64,000 nucleotides of DNA from Trebouxia sp. TZW2008 (taxonomy: Eukaryota; Chlorophyta; Trebouxiophyceae; Trebouxiales; Trebouxiaceae). Shown one piece after another: positions 12,601-22,393 of this stretch; the stretch's first letter is position 1, and the number at the start of each line of letters is the position of its first letter. Both the position numbers and the translations under genes were made by a program. The notes beneath the pieces are model-generated. The model was not told the DNA's origin. It made no database searches and worked only from the letters and a program-made list of their open reading frames with translations. The stretch is from the NCBI GenBank assembly GCA_002118135.1, contig BDIU01000111.1, positions 89,959 through 153,958 on the forward strand, given 5' to 3'.

Positions 12601-12759
12601 CCGCTCAGACTCCCAGACAGCCACAGTCAGCATGACAGCAATGCAGCTCACAGCTCACAGAGCGAGGTGGTGGCTGATTCAGTGTTTCAAGGGCGGGGCG
12701 AAGATGCTAGGGCTGCAGCTTCTTCAAGAGGTGACACAGTAGCATGCTTGTTTCATTGA
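9628..12759 (+). CDS. SPX domain + C3HC4 RING finger segment (probable N-terminal part of a four-domain gene)
   Basis: Exons: 9628-9736, 9839-9927, 10201-10341, 10616-10732, 11118-11271, 11835-11989, 12472-12730, all phase-consistent. MKFGKRLASEASRRWRPFYLDYKTVKRAI is the classic SPX N-terminus. LRKFVVLNYIAVIKAFKKRN is the conserved SPX helix whose lysines bind inositol (pyro)phosphates, followed by LLSQQYFFTSTKL. The RING reads CAIC, CAH, CWGC, then CPVC after a His-rich insert (HQHQHEHDKDGKGH). SPX-RING proteins of plants (NLA/BAH1 type) are E3 ligases controlling phosphate transporters. A Ser/Gln-rich linker follows. If the donor at 12731 is not used, the frame stops at 12757-12759; if it is used (phase 1), the protein joins the exon at 13096 and continues into a phosphatase domain. 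Confidence 0.8.
10806..10856 (+). repeat. Copy of exon tail in the intron of the SPX gene
   Basis: GAGGCAGAGATCTTTGCCAA repeats the end of the preceding exon (GAAGCAGAGATCCTTGCCAAG, 10713-10732). The donor is lost in the copy. Confidence 0.6.
11686..11765 (+). repeat. Copy of the second RING exon head plus acceptor
   Basis: TATCCGCAG followed by ATCATCAACATCAGCATGAG and about 55 further matching bases duplicates the acceptor and start of the exon at 11835-11989. The copy has a shifted frame and is presumed non-coding. Confidence 0.7.
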
Positions 12760-13095
12760 CATTATATGCACATTTCGGCAGTCATATTGGTGGTAACATA
12801 GGCCTCTGCAGTCTGCCAGATGTCAGGCTGCTGCAGCTTCATTCAGAGTCAGGACAGTGACAGTTCTTATGTCGGGAGGGATGCCAGGAGACTTTGATAT
12901 ACTTGGCATGCCTGCAAACAGCAGCCACTTGCAGTCTCTGTCACTCATCGTTCACAACTGATAATCGTATGGGTGGGTCTGGGTCAGACAACAATACATG
13001 CAATGTGTCTGCCTGCCAGAGACACACATCTAAGCCGCATGCATCAATGGTGCAGCATCTGTGCCATGGACTGATCAATCACTGCATTGCTGCAG

Positions 13096-15129
13096 ACACG
13101 CTGTCTACACCAGTGGAAGAGCACATAGAGGAGGGACAGCGTCAGTTGGCATGCATGGGGCGACGGCCTACTGAGATCATTGTTGAAGAATCGATTCATG
13201 AGCCTGTTGCTTCAGCCCTCACCAATGCAGAGGCCCCCCTCCTACCCCCTCAACGGCCTGAACACAGGGTATGTGCATCTTTCTTCAACGAACAGCACCA
13301 TCCTTTTCTGCTTTGCCTGGCAATTTTAATCCAGTAATTGATGTTGACACTGACTTCTGGGTCAGATTCACGTCTGGGCCGACATCATAAAGATCTCAGC
13401 ACAATGTAGGATGATATTGCTCCTCAAGGCAACATCGCATACCCAACTCAAGCTTTTCACTCTTGGCAAACACTCAGCAGCAGCAGTTTCAGACTCTGCT
13501 ACGCCTTGAGCATTCTGAGCTCATTTGAGCCTTGCCACAGGCTTGATTGTGATGCTCATCTGTCATGATCAACAGAGGAATCACTTGCAAGGCATGCGAA
13601 TCCAAAGGTCTGGGGTGGAAGTGCAAATAGTTCAGAGTTGATGTGCAGGGACATTTGACAGTGGTGCTGGATTTAGATGGCACCTTGATCAGCAGCTTTA
13701 CCCCAAGGCGGGCCCCCCGCCTCCCCCCTGGGGTTACCAGCTATGTGGTGGGTAAGGGAGGCCGCCTCAATCCCCAAGGCGTTTTTGTGGTGGAGAGGCC
13801 AGGGCTGCAGGAGTTCCTGTCCAAGGTGTCTACCTTTGCAGGTGAATACAGAATGTGCTGCCTTCGACTGTAATAGCAGTCATCAAATGTAGAACTGTTG
13901 TCCACCTTGATGGTCGCTGTGGCAGAGCTTTTGTGTGCCACTGCTGACCTATGAAGACTGTTTTGATACATTGCTGTCTAATCGTGGAAGCTCTTGCCTG
14001 ACATGAGCTATGGCCAATCTACTGAGACAGCGTTTTGATCATGACAGTGCGTTTGCAAAGTCTAAAGTCTATCATTGTCGACATGCTAAGCTCTCAATCT
14101 TTGTTTGATGTTCACCAAGACAGCAGCTGATGTGCAACTTGAGGCATCATGTGCAGTCTGCAGCAAGCTTGCAAGGCAGTGTTTTCAGAAGTGCATCTTC
14201 CTGTGCTGTGCAGAGATCGTGCTGTTCACAGCTGGGCTAGAAGACTATGCAAAGCCCATTGTGGATGCTTTAGACCACAACTACCGCTGCTGCTTCCAAG
14301 GCCGCCGCCTGTACAGGCCAGCGACAGTATCGTGTGATCTCTACCCCTGCATCAAGGACCTGTCCAAGCTGGGAAGGGACCTCGGACGCACAGTGCTGAT
14401 TGACGACACGCCACTGGCTTTTCTGAACCAGCCAGACAATGGCATCCCTATATATGGTTTCCGGTATGTCGAGTAACCCTCAAGGCAGAGGCCAAACCCT
14501 AGTGCGGTACTGTGCATTTTGACTTCAAGCCCTGAGGTGGCATGACTAAGCTCAGGATGTAGCTACAAATGTGGATTGAGATACTGTCAAAGCATGCAAC
14601 GTCTTTTACGTAGGCATTGCCCTTTTGGTCAAACATGATTCTCAAAGGTCCTGCTCCCTTTGATTTGAAGACTGTGTTGTTCTGATTGACGACTCCTGTC
14701 ATGTCCTTCAGGTTTCATGCTTTCTTCCTTGTCTCATTGCAGAGACGATGTAGATGACAGCATGCTGACAGATACTACTGTTTGACTTGTGCTCTTCCAC
14801 ACCATTTTGGACATCTTGCATGAGCACCTGTCACATGTTGTGGTCAGTGTCGTCATGAGCCCCGTCTGTCCTCTGCTACAGGGGAGATGTGGATGACAGG
14901 ATGCTGACAGAGGCAATGCTGCCCTTGCTGGAGGGCCTGTTAGATCATATGGACTTTGCTGTAACTCATGTTCAGTCAGATCTTGGCATCAACACTGGCA
15001 TTCTTCTGGTGCAGGGGTGATGTGGATGACAGGATGCTGACAGAGGCAATGCTGCCCTTGCTGGAGGGCCTGGCAGACCTACAGGACGTGCGCCCTGCCC
15101 TGCACAAGCGCTTTGGCATGCCACAGTAA
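13096..15129 (+). CDS. FCP1/NIF (SCP)-type HAD phosphatase domain segment
   Basis: Exons 13096-13268, 13649-13841, 14214-14463 and 15015-15125. HAD motif I is VVLDLDGTLISSFTPRR (DxDGT, nucleophile and acid aspartates). Then come VERPGLQEFLSKV, IVLFTAGLEDYAKPIVDALD, the tyrosine/arginine block of the family, and GRDLGRTVLIDDTPLAFLNQ (motif III, DD). The domain closes with MLTEAMLPLLEGLADLQDVR. FCP1/SCP enzymes dephosphorylate protein Ser/Thr residues, classically the Pol II CTD. At the end, GGCATGCCACAGTAAGC can be read in two ways: CAG-TAA as a stop (15127-15129), or CA|GTAAGC as a splice donor (15126). The donor reading joins in phase to the exon at 15655. There is no CG-rich promoter patch or clear start codon 5' of this segment, and the exon at 13096 accepts the phase of the SPX-RING exon. 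Confidence 0.75.
14740..14950 (+). repeat. Two partial upstream copies of the last FCP1-domain exon
   Basis: TTGCAG/CTACAG acceptors followed by GATGTAGATGACAGCATGCTGACAG (14744-14770, short) and a longer copy to ...CTGGAGGGCCTG (14879-14940) precede the intact exon at 15015. The phase-2 join gives the same residues (GDVDDRMLTEAMLPLLEGL), but neither copy has the exon's donor. Confidence 0.75.
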
Positions 15130-15230
15130 GCTCACTGTTACACCGCTAGTGATGCAAATGTTTGCCCACAGCACCCGTGAGACTTGAGCTTTTTTGCATT
15201 GCATCCTCAGCCATGCAGCATGAGCATGCT

Positions 15231-15280
15231 GATGTGCGCCCTGCTCTACACAAGCGCTTTGGCATGCCACAGTAAGCTCG
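15231..15280 (+). repeat. Downstream copy of the same exon's tail, donor/stop included
   Basis: GATGTGCGCCCTGCTCTACA through GGCATGCCACAGTAAGC repeats 15085-15131 almost exactly, including the ambiguous CAGTAAGC. Confidence 0.75.
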
Positions 15281-15547
15281 CAGCTGCTGCCATCATCACG
15301 CGCAAGACCTGTATCATCTCCATTGATTGTCAACAAGCCCTGTGGCTCTTCTGAACATCTTGCCTCCTGAATGCTTCAAGCTTTCCAAACATGCTACAAT
15401 CTGTATCACACAACATGCTGTATGCAGTTTGCCATATCACCTACCTGCTGTACCCTCTCAAGGGTCCTAGTGCATAGGTATAGGGTAATGCGTTTCAAGG
15501 ACACATACCATATGTGCATTCAAAGTTCTGTGTACCGTGGCCCGCAG

Positions 15548-15612
15548 GTGGTTTAGAGCCCAGGGTGTGCCTGTCAAACTGTGCCATCACGCCTTCAAGC
15601 CATAGTACATGC
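15548..15612 (+). repeat. Upstream copy of the WFRAQ exon head
   Basis: GCAG then GTGGTTTAGAGCCCAGGGTG repeats the exon start at 15655 for about 60 bp. The frame is closed by TAG (TGGTTTAG), so the copy is dead. Confidence 0.75.
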
Positions 15613-15654
15613 GGCAGCTGTACCTTACTAAGGTGATTTTGAATTGATTTGCAG

Positions 15655-18462
15655 GTGGTTCAGGGCGCAGGGCGTGCCAGTGAAGCTTAGTCATCATGCC
15701 TCCAAGCCCATAGTGCCTGTGAAGCGGCGGCTGCACATGACTAAGGCTCACTCTGAAGGTCCTGACCGCATCACCAGCAGGCACCAGACAGAAGCTGCCC
15801 AAGCAGCTACGCCATCACGGCTGCTGCTGTGTGACTTTGACAAGACCATTGCTGACTTTGATGCTGGTGAGACACTGCTTGTTGATCGCAGATTGTGTTC
15901 TACATCAGAATGAACTTGTGGCCAGCTCAATATAAAGAAGTGATCATGCCAGACATCAGCAGCCCAAGCCGCTACGCCATCACGACTACTGCTGTGTGAC
16001 TTTGACAAGACCATTGCTGATTCTGATGCTGGTAATGTACACCTTTCAAACAGGACTTGTTGACTTCAGCATGTCCTTGATTGGAATGTGCCTGCTGTCA
16101 TGTGACTTTTACAAGATGATTGCTGACTGAGTTGCCATTGATCGATGCGACGTTGCAGGTGAGCATCTGCTTGGAGAAATTGGTCCCAATTTGGGCACTC
16201 ATGCTAGCGTCCTTGGAGATGCCCGCCAACTTTGTGCTGCCATCCTTTCTTACTTCTGTTCTTCTTCTTGGCAGCTGTGTGCCTTGCCTCCCCTTTGTCT
16301 TCTTTCAAGTCTGACACTCATAATTTTGCAGGTGAGCGTCTTGTGGAGGAGTTGGCGCCAGAGCTGACACCCATGCTAGCCTCCCTAGAGATGCCAGCCA
16401 ACTTTGTGCCTATCACAAATGCCGTACTGTCTGAGATGGCTCGGCGAGGCATTGGCAGGCAGCAGGTGCTGACAGCGCTGCGACACATGGGCACAGAACT
16501 GCCTCAGGAGTCTGTGGACATGATTCAGGTTAGTCTGTCTGTCCATGTGTCTGTCTGTCTCAGGGATTGCATGTGATTCAGCAGATGTTTCACTTGCTCT
16601 GAATGTGCATTCACCCAAAGCTGCATGACTGTTGACTGCAAGGCACAGGCGGGCACACCACATCAGACTGCATCATCATGACCATGTGCCACCGCATCCA
16701 AGCTGTTACTCGCCTCATCAGCTGTATGTCTTTCCTGCTGTGGGCGCATACACAAGGCATTAACATTTGCATCCTGTCAGACTGCAACAGCATCTTTGTC
16801 ACAAGCTATATACCAAAGCCTTGCCTTGCCTAATTTGCTGTCTGTCTGTGCTGCAGTGGGCGCATGCACAAGAGGTAGACATGCGCATCGTGTCAGACTG
16901 CAACAGCGTCTGCATCACCATCTATATGCCAAACCCTTGCCATGCCTAATTTGCTGTCTGTCTGTGCTGCAGTGGGCGCACACACAAGGCATCGACATGC
17001 GCATCCTGTCAGACTGCAACAGCGTCTTCATCAGTCACATGCTCACTGGAGCTAAGGTCAACACCAGGGTCAAAGAGGTCGTTACTAATCTCTCCAGCTT
17101 CGTACGCTGTCAGACAGCTTCCAGCAGTGACAACAGCCCAATTCAGAGTCCACGGGAAGCTGACAATGCACAGTCAGATGCTGAGTCATCCACTACAGCC
17201 ACAGACAAGGCACAGTCAGCGTCACATGGACAGGGGTCAGGTGATGGTGTCAAATGGGCAGCAATCAATGAGGGTGTGACAGGTGGCAGGCAGCCAGCGA
17301 GTCATCAGATGGTCATCCAGCCTCGACATGATTGGACAGTGTCATCACATGGTTGCCCCTTGTGCCCTGCCAACCTGTGCAAGGTGAAGTTCCAACAAGA
17401 CTGTGAATATCAAACTTGCAAGCCAAGGTGCTAGGACAGTTGCTCATGCTGTTTATTGTTGCACAAGCTGCTTGCACTCTGCCATGTGTCATTCAGCAGG
17501 ATGGTTGCTGGCAGCAAGTATTTGCACTTCAAGCTGTGTCTGGATTTGCCATTCCCTGTATCATCATCCAAGGATGTGATTGTAGGAAGAACATGGTGTA
17601 TCACACTTGCCTCAGTAAGCAGACGGCCACCCTGCACATCTTGGGCACTGCAGTGCCAGGCATGGTGTGCTTCTGCTCACAGAGATTTCTAACATCACAT
17701 GCAACAGCCTCATGTTTGCTTCTTTTACTTTGGGTGTGATATTGAACTTGTTTCCATTCATCCTCTTGCAGGGTCAGGAGCTGGAGGCTTTGAGAGCTGC
17801 CACGCCCTACCAGCACATTGTGTTCTGTGGTGATGGTGCAAACGACCTGTGCCCAGCCTTGGCTCTTGGGCCCACTGATGTTGTCCTGGCTAGGAAGGTG
17901 GGCTCAAATGCACTCTGCATGCAATATCATCAACATTGGCATCGCCTTTAGCACTGATTCATTGCCATATACTTGCTGTTGAGTTTTCATGGTCTTGCTA
18001 ATTGCATACAATGCAGCATTGCCTTCAAGCGCTTCTGTCCAATCCCAAACCATGCTGTGCACAAAGACTGATAAATTTGTGTACAAGACAGCAATTTGAT
18101 GCCATACAACAGCAGCAGCTACCGCTACCTGTAGCACGGTCGACTTTTGGCAGTAGCAGTCAGGATGCATTGCCATAGAGATTCATGTTGCTGTTTGGTG
18201 TCAAGGTTCACCTTTGCAGCACTGGTCAACACTGTCAGCTACTCCAGAAAGCATGTGCAGGAGCATGCTTTGCCACATGTACAGGGTTCACCAGCCTTTC
18301 GGCTTCAGACCACTTTGTGACTTGCAGGGCTACGCCTTGGACAAATTGATTGCTAGCAGGGCAAACAGATCTGATGAGACAGAGAGGGTTGTGGCACAGG
18401 TCCGTATCTGGAATGACCATGCACATCTGCTGCAGCTGGTCAAGCAGGCAATGGAGCAATGA
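15655..18462 (+). CDS. PHOSPHO1/2-type HAD phosphatase segment (Put_Phosphatase family)
   Basis: Exons 15655-15866, 16332-16528, 16973-17383, 17772-17897 and 18328-18462 (TGA). Motif I is LLLCDFDKTIADFDAG; motif II ILSDCNSVFI; then the family signature HGCPLCPANLCKGQELE and motif III IVFCGDGANDLCPALAL, followed by DVVLARKGYALDKLI. Animal PHOSPHO1 acts on phosphocholine and phosphoethanolamine, and the plant relatives (PS2/PPsPase/PECP) are induced by phosphate starvation. A Ser/Gln-rich insert of about 80 residues separates motifs II and III. The first exon starts in phase 2 (Q-WFRAQGVPVKL), matching the donor at 15126, so this may be the C-terminus of the SPX-RING-FCP1 protein (about 943 aa in total). 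As a separate gene the first ATG would be 15737. Confidence 0.82.
15955..16034 (+). repeat. Downstream copy of the exon tail carrying HAD motif I
   Basis: CTGCTGTGTGACTTTGACAA with flanks repeats 15790-15868, including the donor (GATGCTGGTAATG). It would encode a second DFDKTIAD motif. Alternative donor use here is conceivable. Confidence 0.7.
16150..16230 (+). repeat. Upstream copy of the next PHOSPHO exon head
   Basis: TTGCAG then GTGAGCATCTGCTTGGAG to GCCCGCCAACTTTGTG resembles 16332-16410 (GTGAGCGTCTTGTGGAGGAG). The copy has diverged and carries frame changes. Confidence 0.7.
16715..16960 (+). repeat. Two upstream copies of the motif II exon head
   Basis: Copies of TGGGCGCA-ACACAAG-ATG-GCATC-TGTCAGACTGCAACAGC, each with its own CTGCAG/CTGTGG acceptor region, begin near 16740 and 16857. 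The spliced version begins at 16973. The second copy retains ILSDC-like coding (IVSDCNSV) and a good acceptor, so alternative exon use is possible. Confidence 0.75.
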
Positions 18463-20935
18463 TATCACTTGCGAAAAGACTTCACAGCAGCATGGAAGGC
18501 AAAAACAGTGGACGAGCCTATATTTGCTTTGTACGACAAGTTTTGGGGAGCCTGGGCGCTTTACTATACAAAGTAAACATTCTTTTGCTACATTTCATGT
18601 CGTGTGAGTGTAGAGTAGGGCTGAGATGCTCCAAGATCACTTGACAGGTGTCGTGTGTGTGCAGCACTGACATCACGGCTCCCAGTCTTGTGGTCATGAA
18701 GCTAGCTTGTGGGTTTTGTCACTTGTGTTTTACCTTGATCCATATGTATAATTCCAAGTGATCAAGCATATTGTGTTTTTGTAGAGTAGTGCTGCCTCAT
18801 GTAGTCACAGCTGGCACTCAGCATTCAGCCAAGTAGGTGCTTAGGTTTACAGAACTGACTCAATCAGTGTCTTGAGTGCGTTTGAAAGCAGATTTTTGCA
18901 GCTGCATTCTGGCCACCCCTCAACTTTGAATCTCCTTTAGGAAGGAGAGAGATTCACAATCATCATGTGAATGTAAAAGTACTGTGTAACATGTCAAATG
19001 CAGCATCCTATCATAGTATATTGTTGTTTGTGAAATTGATGCAAGGCTTGCATGTCAGCACAAGCCTTGAAGCCATGCAGAATGAGCTTGTTTTCTGAAG
19101 CACCATGCGCATCTTGCAGGGTTAAATCAAAGTCCTCAACTCCCGTCCAATGATGCTGGAGGTGACATCTTGCCTTGTCATGGTTTCACAGGTTGCAGAA
19201 CAACACAAGCACTTCCACACCTGCGTTTCCGCTCGATGTAGGTCCTGGTTCTGGCTCTGCAATCATGCAAACGAGTTTGCAACCGAGCGCGACGAGCTTC
19301 AAACTTACCCGCTGCCCTCGAGAAGTCTTAACAAGTGGTCAGTAGATATCATAGCTGCTGAATTCCCTGCAGCATCACTTTGCTGCAGCTTCCTGCAAGG
19401 CCTGTGTGCTGCAGATGTGAATGAATCACAATTGGAACTACTGCCGCTGATCTAGCTCTCTATGGGCTGGGGCCTGCTGGGTTTGGCAGCGAGACAACAG
19501 AAAGTCCAGAATTTCCACTTTGAGGCATGCTGTGGGGCAAAAGACAGCGACGCTTCTTGAGCATGATAGGTACTGTGACATGCTCTCTGTTCAAGCCAAT
19601 CGTTCTTTTGCCATTGCACAGTGTAAGCGCATGCTGCAGTTGTAGCGTTGACGCAAAGTACAGCAGAAACTATGTCAGTTTGTCAGATGATATGTTTGCA
19701 AAACATGCATTGCTTTGCTACTGAGGGAGCCATGCGCTCTCATCACGTGAAGTACACCATGCGACGCAGCTCTTGTCGAGAAGGACATGCTGCTGGCAAC
19801 TTTGCATTTTGAGCTGCTCCTGCTTTCTAGCCCAATACTTTCAATGTTTTGCACGTATGCTGCATTGTCATGCTTGAGCTGCATGCTACGTTCAGCATTT
19901 AGCTTGCTGGTTGTGTAGCCGAGGTCCGTGGCAAGAAGACATTCCTGCCCATGTACGTGAACATGAGAACTCAGAAAACCTGCCTGAACAAAAACTCCTG
20001 GCAAACATTAGCTCCAGAAGTTGACGTCTCGACCTGGGCTGAAAACTACTTTTTGAGGCAAAATCCATGGTGTTTCTGCAAAGCTGCATTGTGGACAAGG
20101 CCAGACTGAAGGTCTCAACATGATTGGGAAAGATTGGGTTTCTGCCGCAAAAGCAATGCTGGGCGCTGACTACCATGTGGAAGGCTGTTTGTTGGTGTCT
20201 GATGACACTGCACAATCCCACTTTCCAGAGTTGCCTGTGATTGCTGCCTGAGAGCAACATTTGCCCTCTTCAATCTCGGGCTGCCTCTCTAGACAGAGGC
20301 TCCCATTATGACACATAACTGATTCTGACGGCATAGACTTTTCTTTTTCTCTTCTTTCCCCGTACATGACACAGCCGACATTCAACATGCAAGTTCAGCT
20401 TAAATGCATCCCAGGCAACTTTTGATGTGCTCGTAAAACGCCAACAACCTCATGTGCATGTTGTGCAAGAAGCTCTAGGTGTGAATCTTGGATTGCTGTC
20501 CATTGCTGTGTATGAACGAGACATGCTTTCAAAGTTTGTACCAGGGTCGAAGTAGAGCTGTACAAGATCAGTGTAGAGTTATATGTTCAGTCCAAAGCAA
20601 AGCCTGGTAGTTGGTGAAATCCGAGGTGGGCTGGCTGGCCCCTGGGTGAGGACTAGGGCAGTAGGTCAGTATACCATACTGTAGCCAAGCTTTGTTGCAA
20701 TGCCCTGCACTGCAAATCCTTCAAGAGGTTGACATGGTGACTGTGAGCAGATGGCCAAGGAATTTTGCCGTCATGGAGCCCTGGCAAGTCTTCGACGCAC
20801 CCACCCGAGGAGAAGCAATTGCAGGATATTGCCCTTGTTGCAAATGAACTCTCCTCGCACTTCTGAAAAGTGTAAGGAAGTGTCATTTTGTACCGATTGA
20901 AATTCGAGCCAAGATCCTCACTGTCGTGGTTGCTA
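18463..20935. other. Gene-poor region downstream of the PHOSPHO segment
   Basis: No recognisable protein on either strand. A CG-rich patch at about 19200-19340 resembles the patches at known gene starts in this window and contains a good donor on the minus strand (GCAGCGGGTAAGT, 19305-19320), but no family is recognisable. The right part (20329-20690) is a dispersed repeat. Confidence 0.5.
20329..20690 (+). repeat. Dispersed ~340-bp repeat, copy A
   Basis: It begins GGCATAGACTTTTCTTTTTC and ends AGTCAGTATACCA-like (GGTCAGTATACCATACTG). It aligns along its length with 23526-23850 in the same orientation. Short stretches are conserved (GGTGGGCTGGCTGGC, CTCATGTGCATGTTG, CATCCCAGGCA). A short fragment of the start recurs at 47937-47975. 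Confidence 0.75.
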
Positions 20936-21397
20936 ATGCATGACGGCTTAGGATCAATGACAATTGTACACTCTGTGGCAAGAGCGGGTCAGTGCATTAC
21001 ACACATACTGTCCACCCTTGTCATGCAAACACAAACCAGTACGTCAACTGCAGCTCAACAAGGGGACCACGCCTTGCAGCTGGAAGCCATCACCACAAGT
21101 CTCACCACGCTGTCAACACAACTGACAACACTGGGCGACAAGTTGGACAAGAAGATCGATGGGTTGGAAAAGAAGCTAGACAAGAGGATGGATGGGCTGG
21201 AGAAGAGGATGGATGGGCTGGACAAGAGGATGGGTGGGCTGGACAAGAGGATGGATGGGCTGGACAAGTATAAGACTGTGTTCTACGTAGCTTTCTCCAT
21301 ATTGCTGTCTCTGCTCTTGTTCAGCGTGGACCCTAACAGTGTCGTAGGCAGGATCGTGTGTGCCGTGTTGACCAGGTTCTTCCCTGCCCAGCCATAA
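20936..21397 (+). CDS. Small coiled-coil protein with C-terminal membrane anchor
   Basis: Single-exon ORF of about 153 residues from the ATG at 20936 (an alternative ATG at 21023 gives about 124 residues, MQTQTSTSTAAQQ). The centre has heptads of the form DGLEKRMDGLDKRM, with Leu and Met at core positions, encoded by a 21-bp tandem repeat at about 21140-21270. It is followed by a hydrophobic helix FYVAFSILLSLLLFSV and a short tail ending in FFPAQP. This looks like a tail-anchored or single-pass protein with a long cytosolic coiled coil. I recognise no named family, although short LDK/LEK-repeat coiled coils with a C-terminal helix occur in bacteria and algae. It lies between two copies of the 340-bp repeat. 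Confidence 0.6.
   Translation: MHDGLGSMTIVHSVARAGQCITHILSTLVMQTQTSTSTAAQQGDHALQLEAITTSLTTLSTQLTTLGDKLDKKIDGLEKKLDKRMDGLEKRMDGLDKRMGGLDKRMDGLDKYKTVFYVAFSILLSLLLFSVDPNSVVGRIVCAVLTRFFPAQP
21140..21270 (+). repeat. 21-bp coding minisatellite
   Basis: About six units of GATGGGCTGGACAAGAGGATG, each specifying one coiled-coil heptad. The unit number is a likely length polymorphism. Confidence 0.75.
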
Positions 21398-22114
21398 AGG
21401 ACAGTTTTCAATCTGTATCATATCGAAGACTGCTCAAAACTCACGACACAATCACTTTGCACCAGTGACCTATGCGCTGCTATGAACTATCAAAACTTTC
21501 TGCTTAAGCAATAGTCAGCTGCAAATATGAGCACTTGTGTTCCCTCATGGGTGGTGATGAAACTGTGGTCAATGTTTGCGCGATTGCTGAGAGATCTTGT
21601 CTTCAAATCTCAGCGCTCTCACTTCTGAAGTGCTATGATTTTCACGCAGTTTTGGGTGTGCCTGTTGACCATAAAACTCGACCAAAGCCTTGCAAAAAAC
21701 ATCATTGGACACTCTGAAAGCCTTGTCACCAATTTGAGGCAGATTGATCATTACTTTGTAGCCCTTGAAACTGGGTGTAGACTTTTGAATAAACTGCTCA
21801 GTGTGCGTATTGCTGCTGCTTTGCATGATGTGCTCTACATTAGTGCTCATTTTAAACAATATAAAACGGCACTCTTGTGAAGACGCAATTCCATGAAATC
21901 ATCACAGTTGTCCTTGCTGATTTCATTCAAGAATGGTTAAACAGCCTGCAATTCATCATGAGCCTCGAGCATGACTGTTGCAAGCTCAATCCACTGTGTC
22001 AAGAAGACAGCATTGGGGAAGCACGAACGGTTTCAGTCGTCATTTCGAACCCATCACAGCAGGCCTGTTGGGACTCCGAAGGTCTCAACTCAAACATAAG
22101 TATAAGGGGAAGGT

Positions 22115-22393
22115 ATGACCACTCCTGTTCGGTCCCGTGCCCCGTTTAATAGCTCTTCAGGTCGAAGCTGCAGGCAGGCCTGCAGAAAGCTCTGGCATAG
22201 ACAAGCAAGGTTTACTTCAGCGGCTGCACACACCGGCTGGTGGCCTTCAGCGACGTTTGCCAGTCAGTGGCGCATCATCACCAGCACGCCGGATCTTTCG
22301 ACCCTCAATCACAAGCAGACTCACAACACTTCGAAGCGGCTTTTTGGTGTAGCGAAACGTCCAACGATTTCGCGTCCAGAGCCTTTACAGTAG
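22115..22393 (+). CDS. Hypothetical ORF (92 aa) in an orphan CG-rich patch
   Basis: ATG ORF starting MTTPVRSRAPFNSSS, Arg/Ser/Thr-rich. Another frame is open over the same stretch (to a stop near 22352). A usable donor (CTTCAG|GTCGAAG) lies at about 22160. The CG content resembles that of the gene starts in this window, so a transcription start is plausible, but the reading frame and any downstream exons are unresolved. Confidence 0.22.
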   Translation: MTTPVRSRAPFNSSSGRSCRQACRKLWHRQARFTSAAAHTGWWPSATFASQWRIITSTPDLSTLNHKQTHNTSKRLFGVAKRPTISRPEPLQ

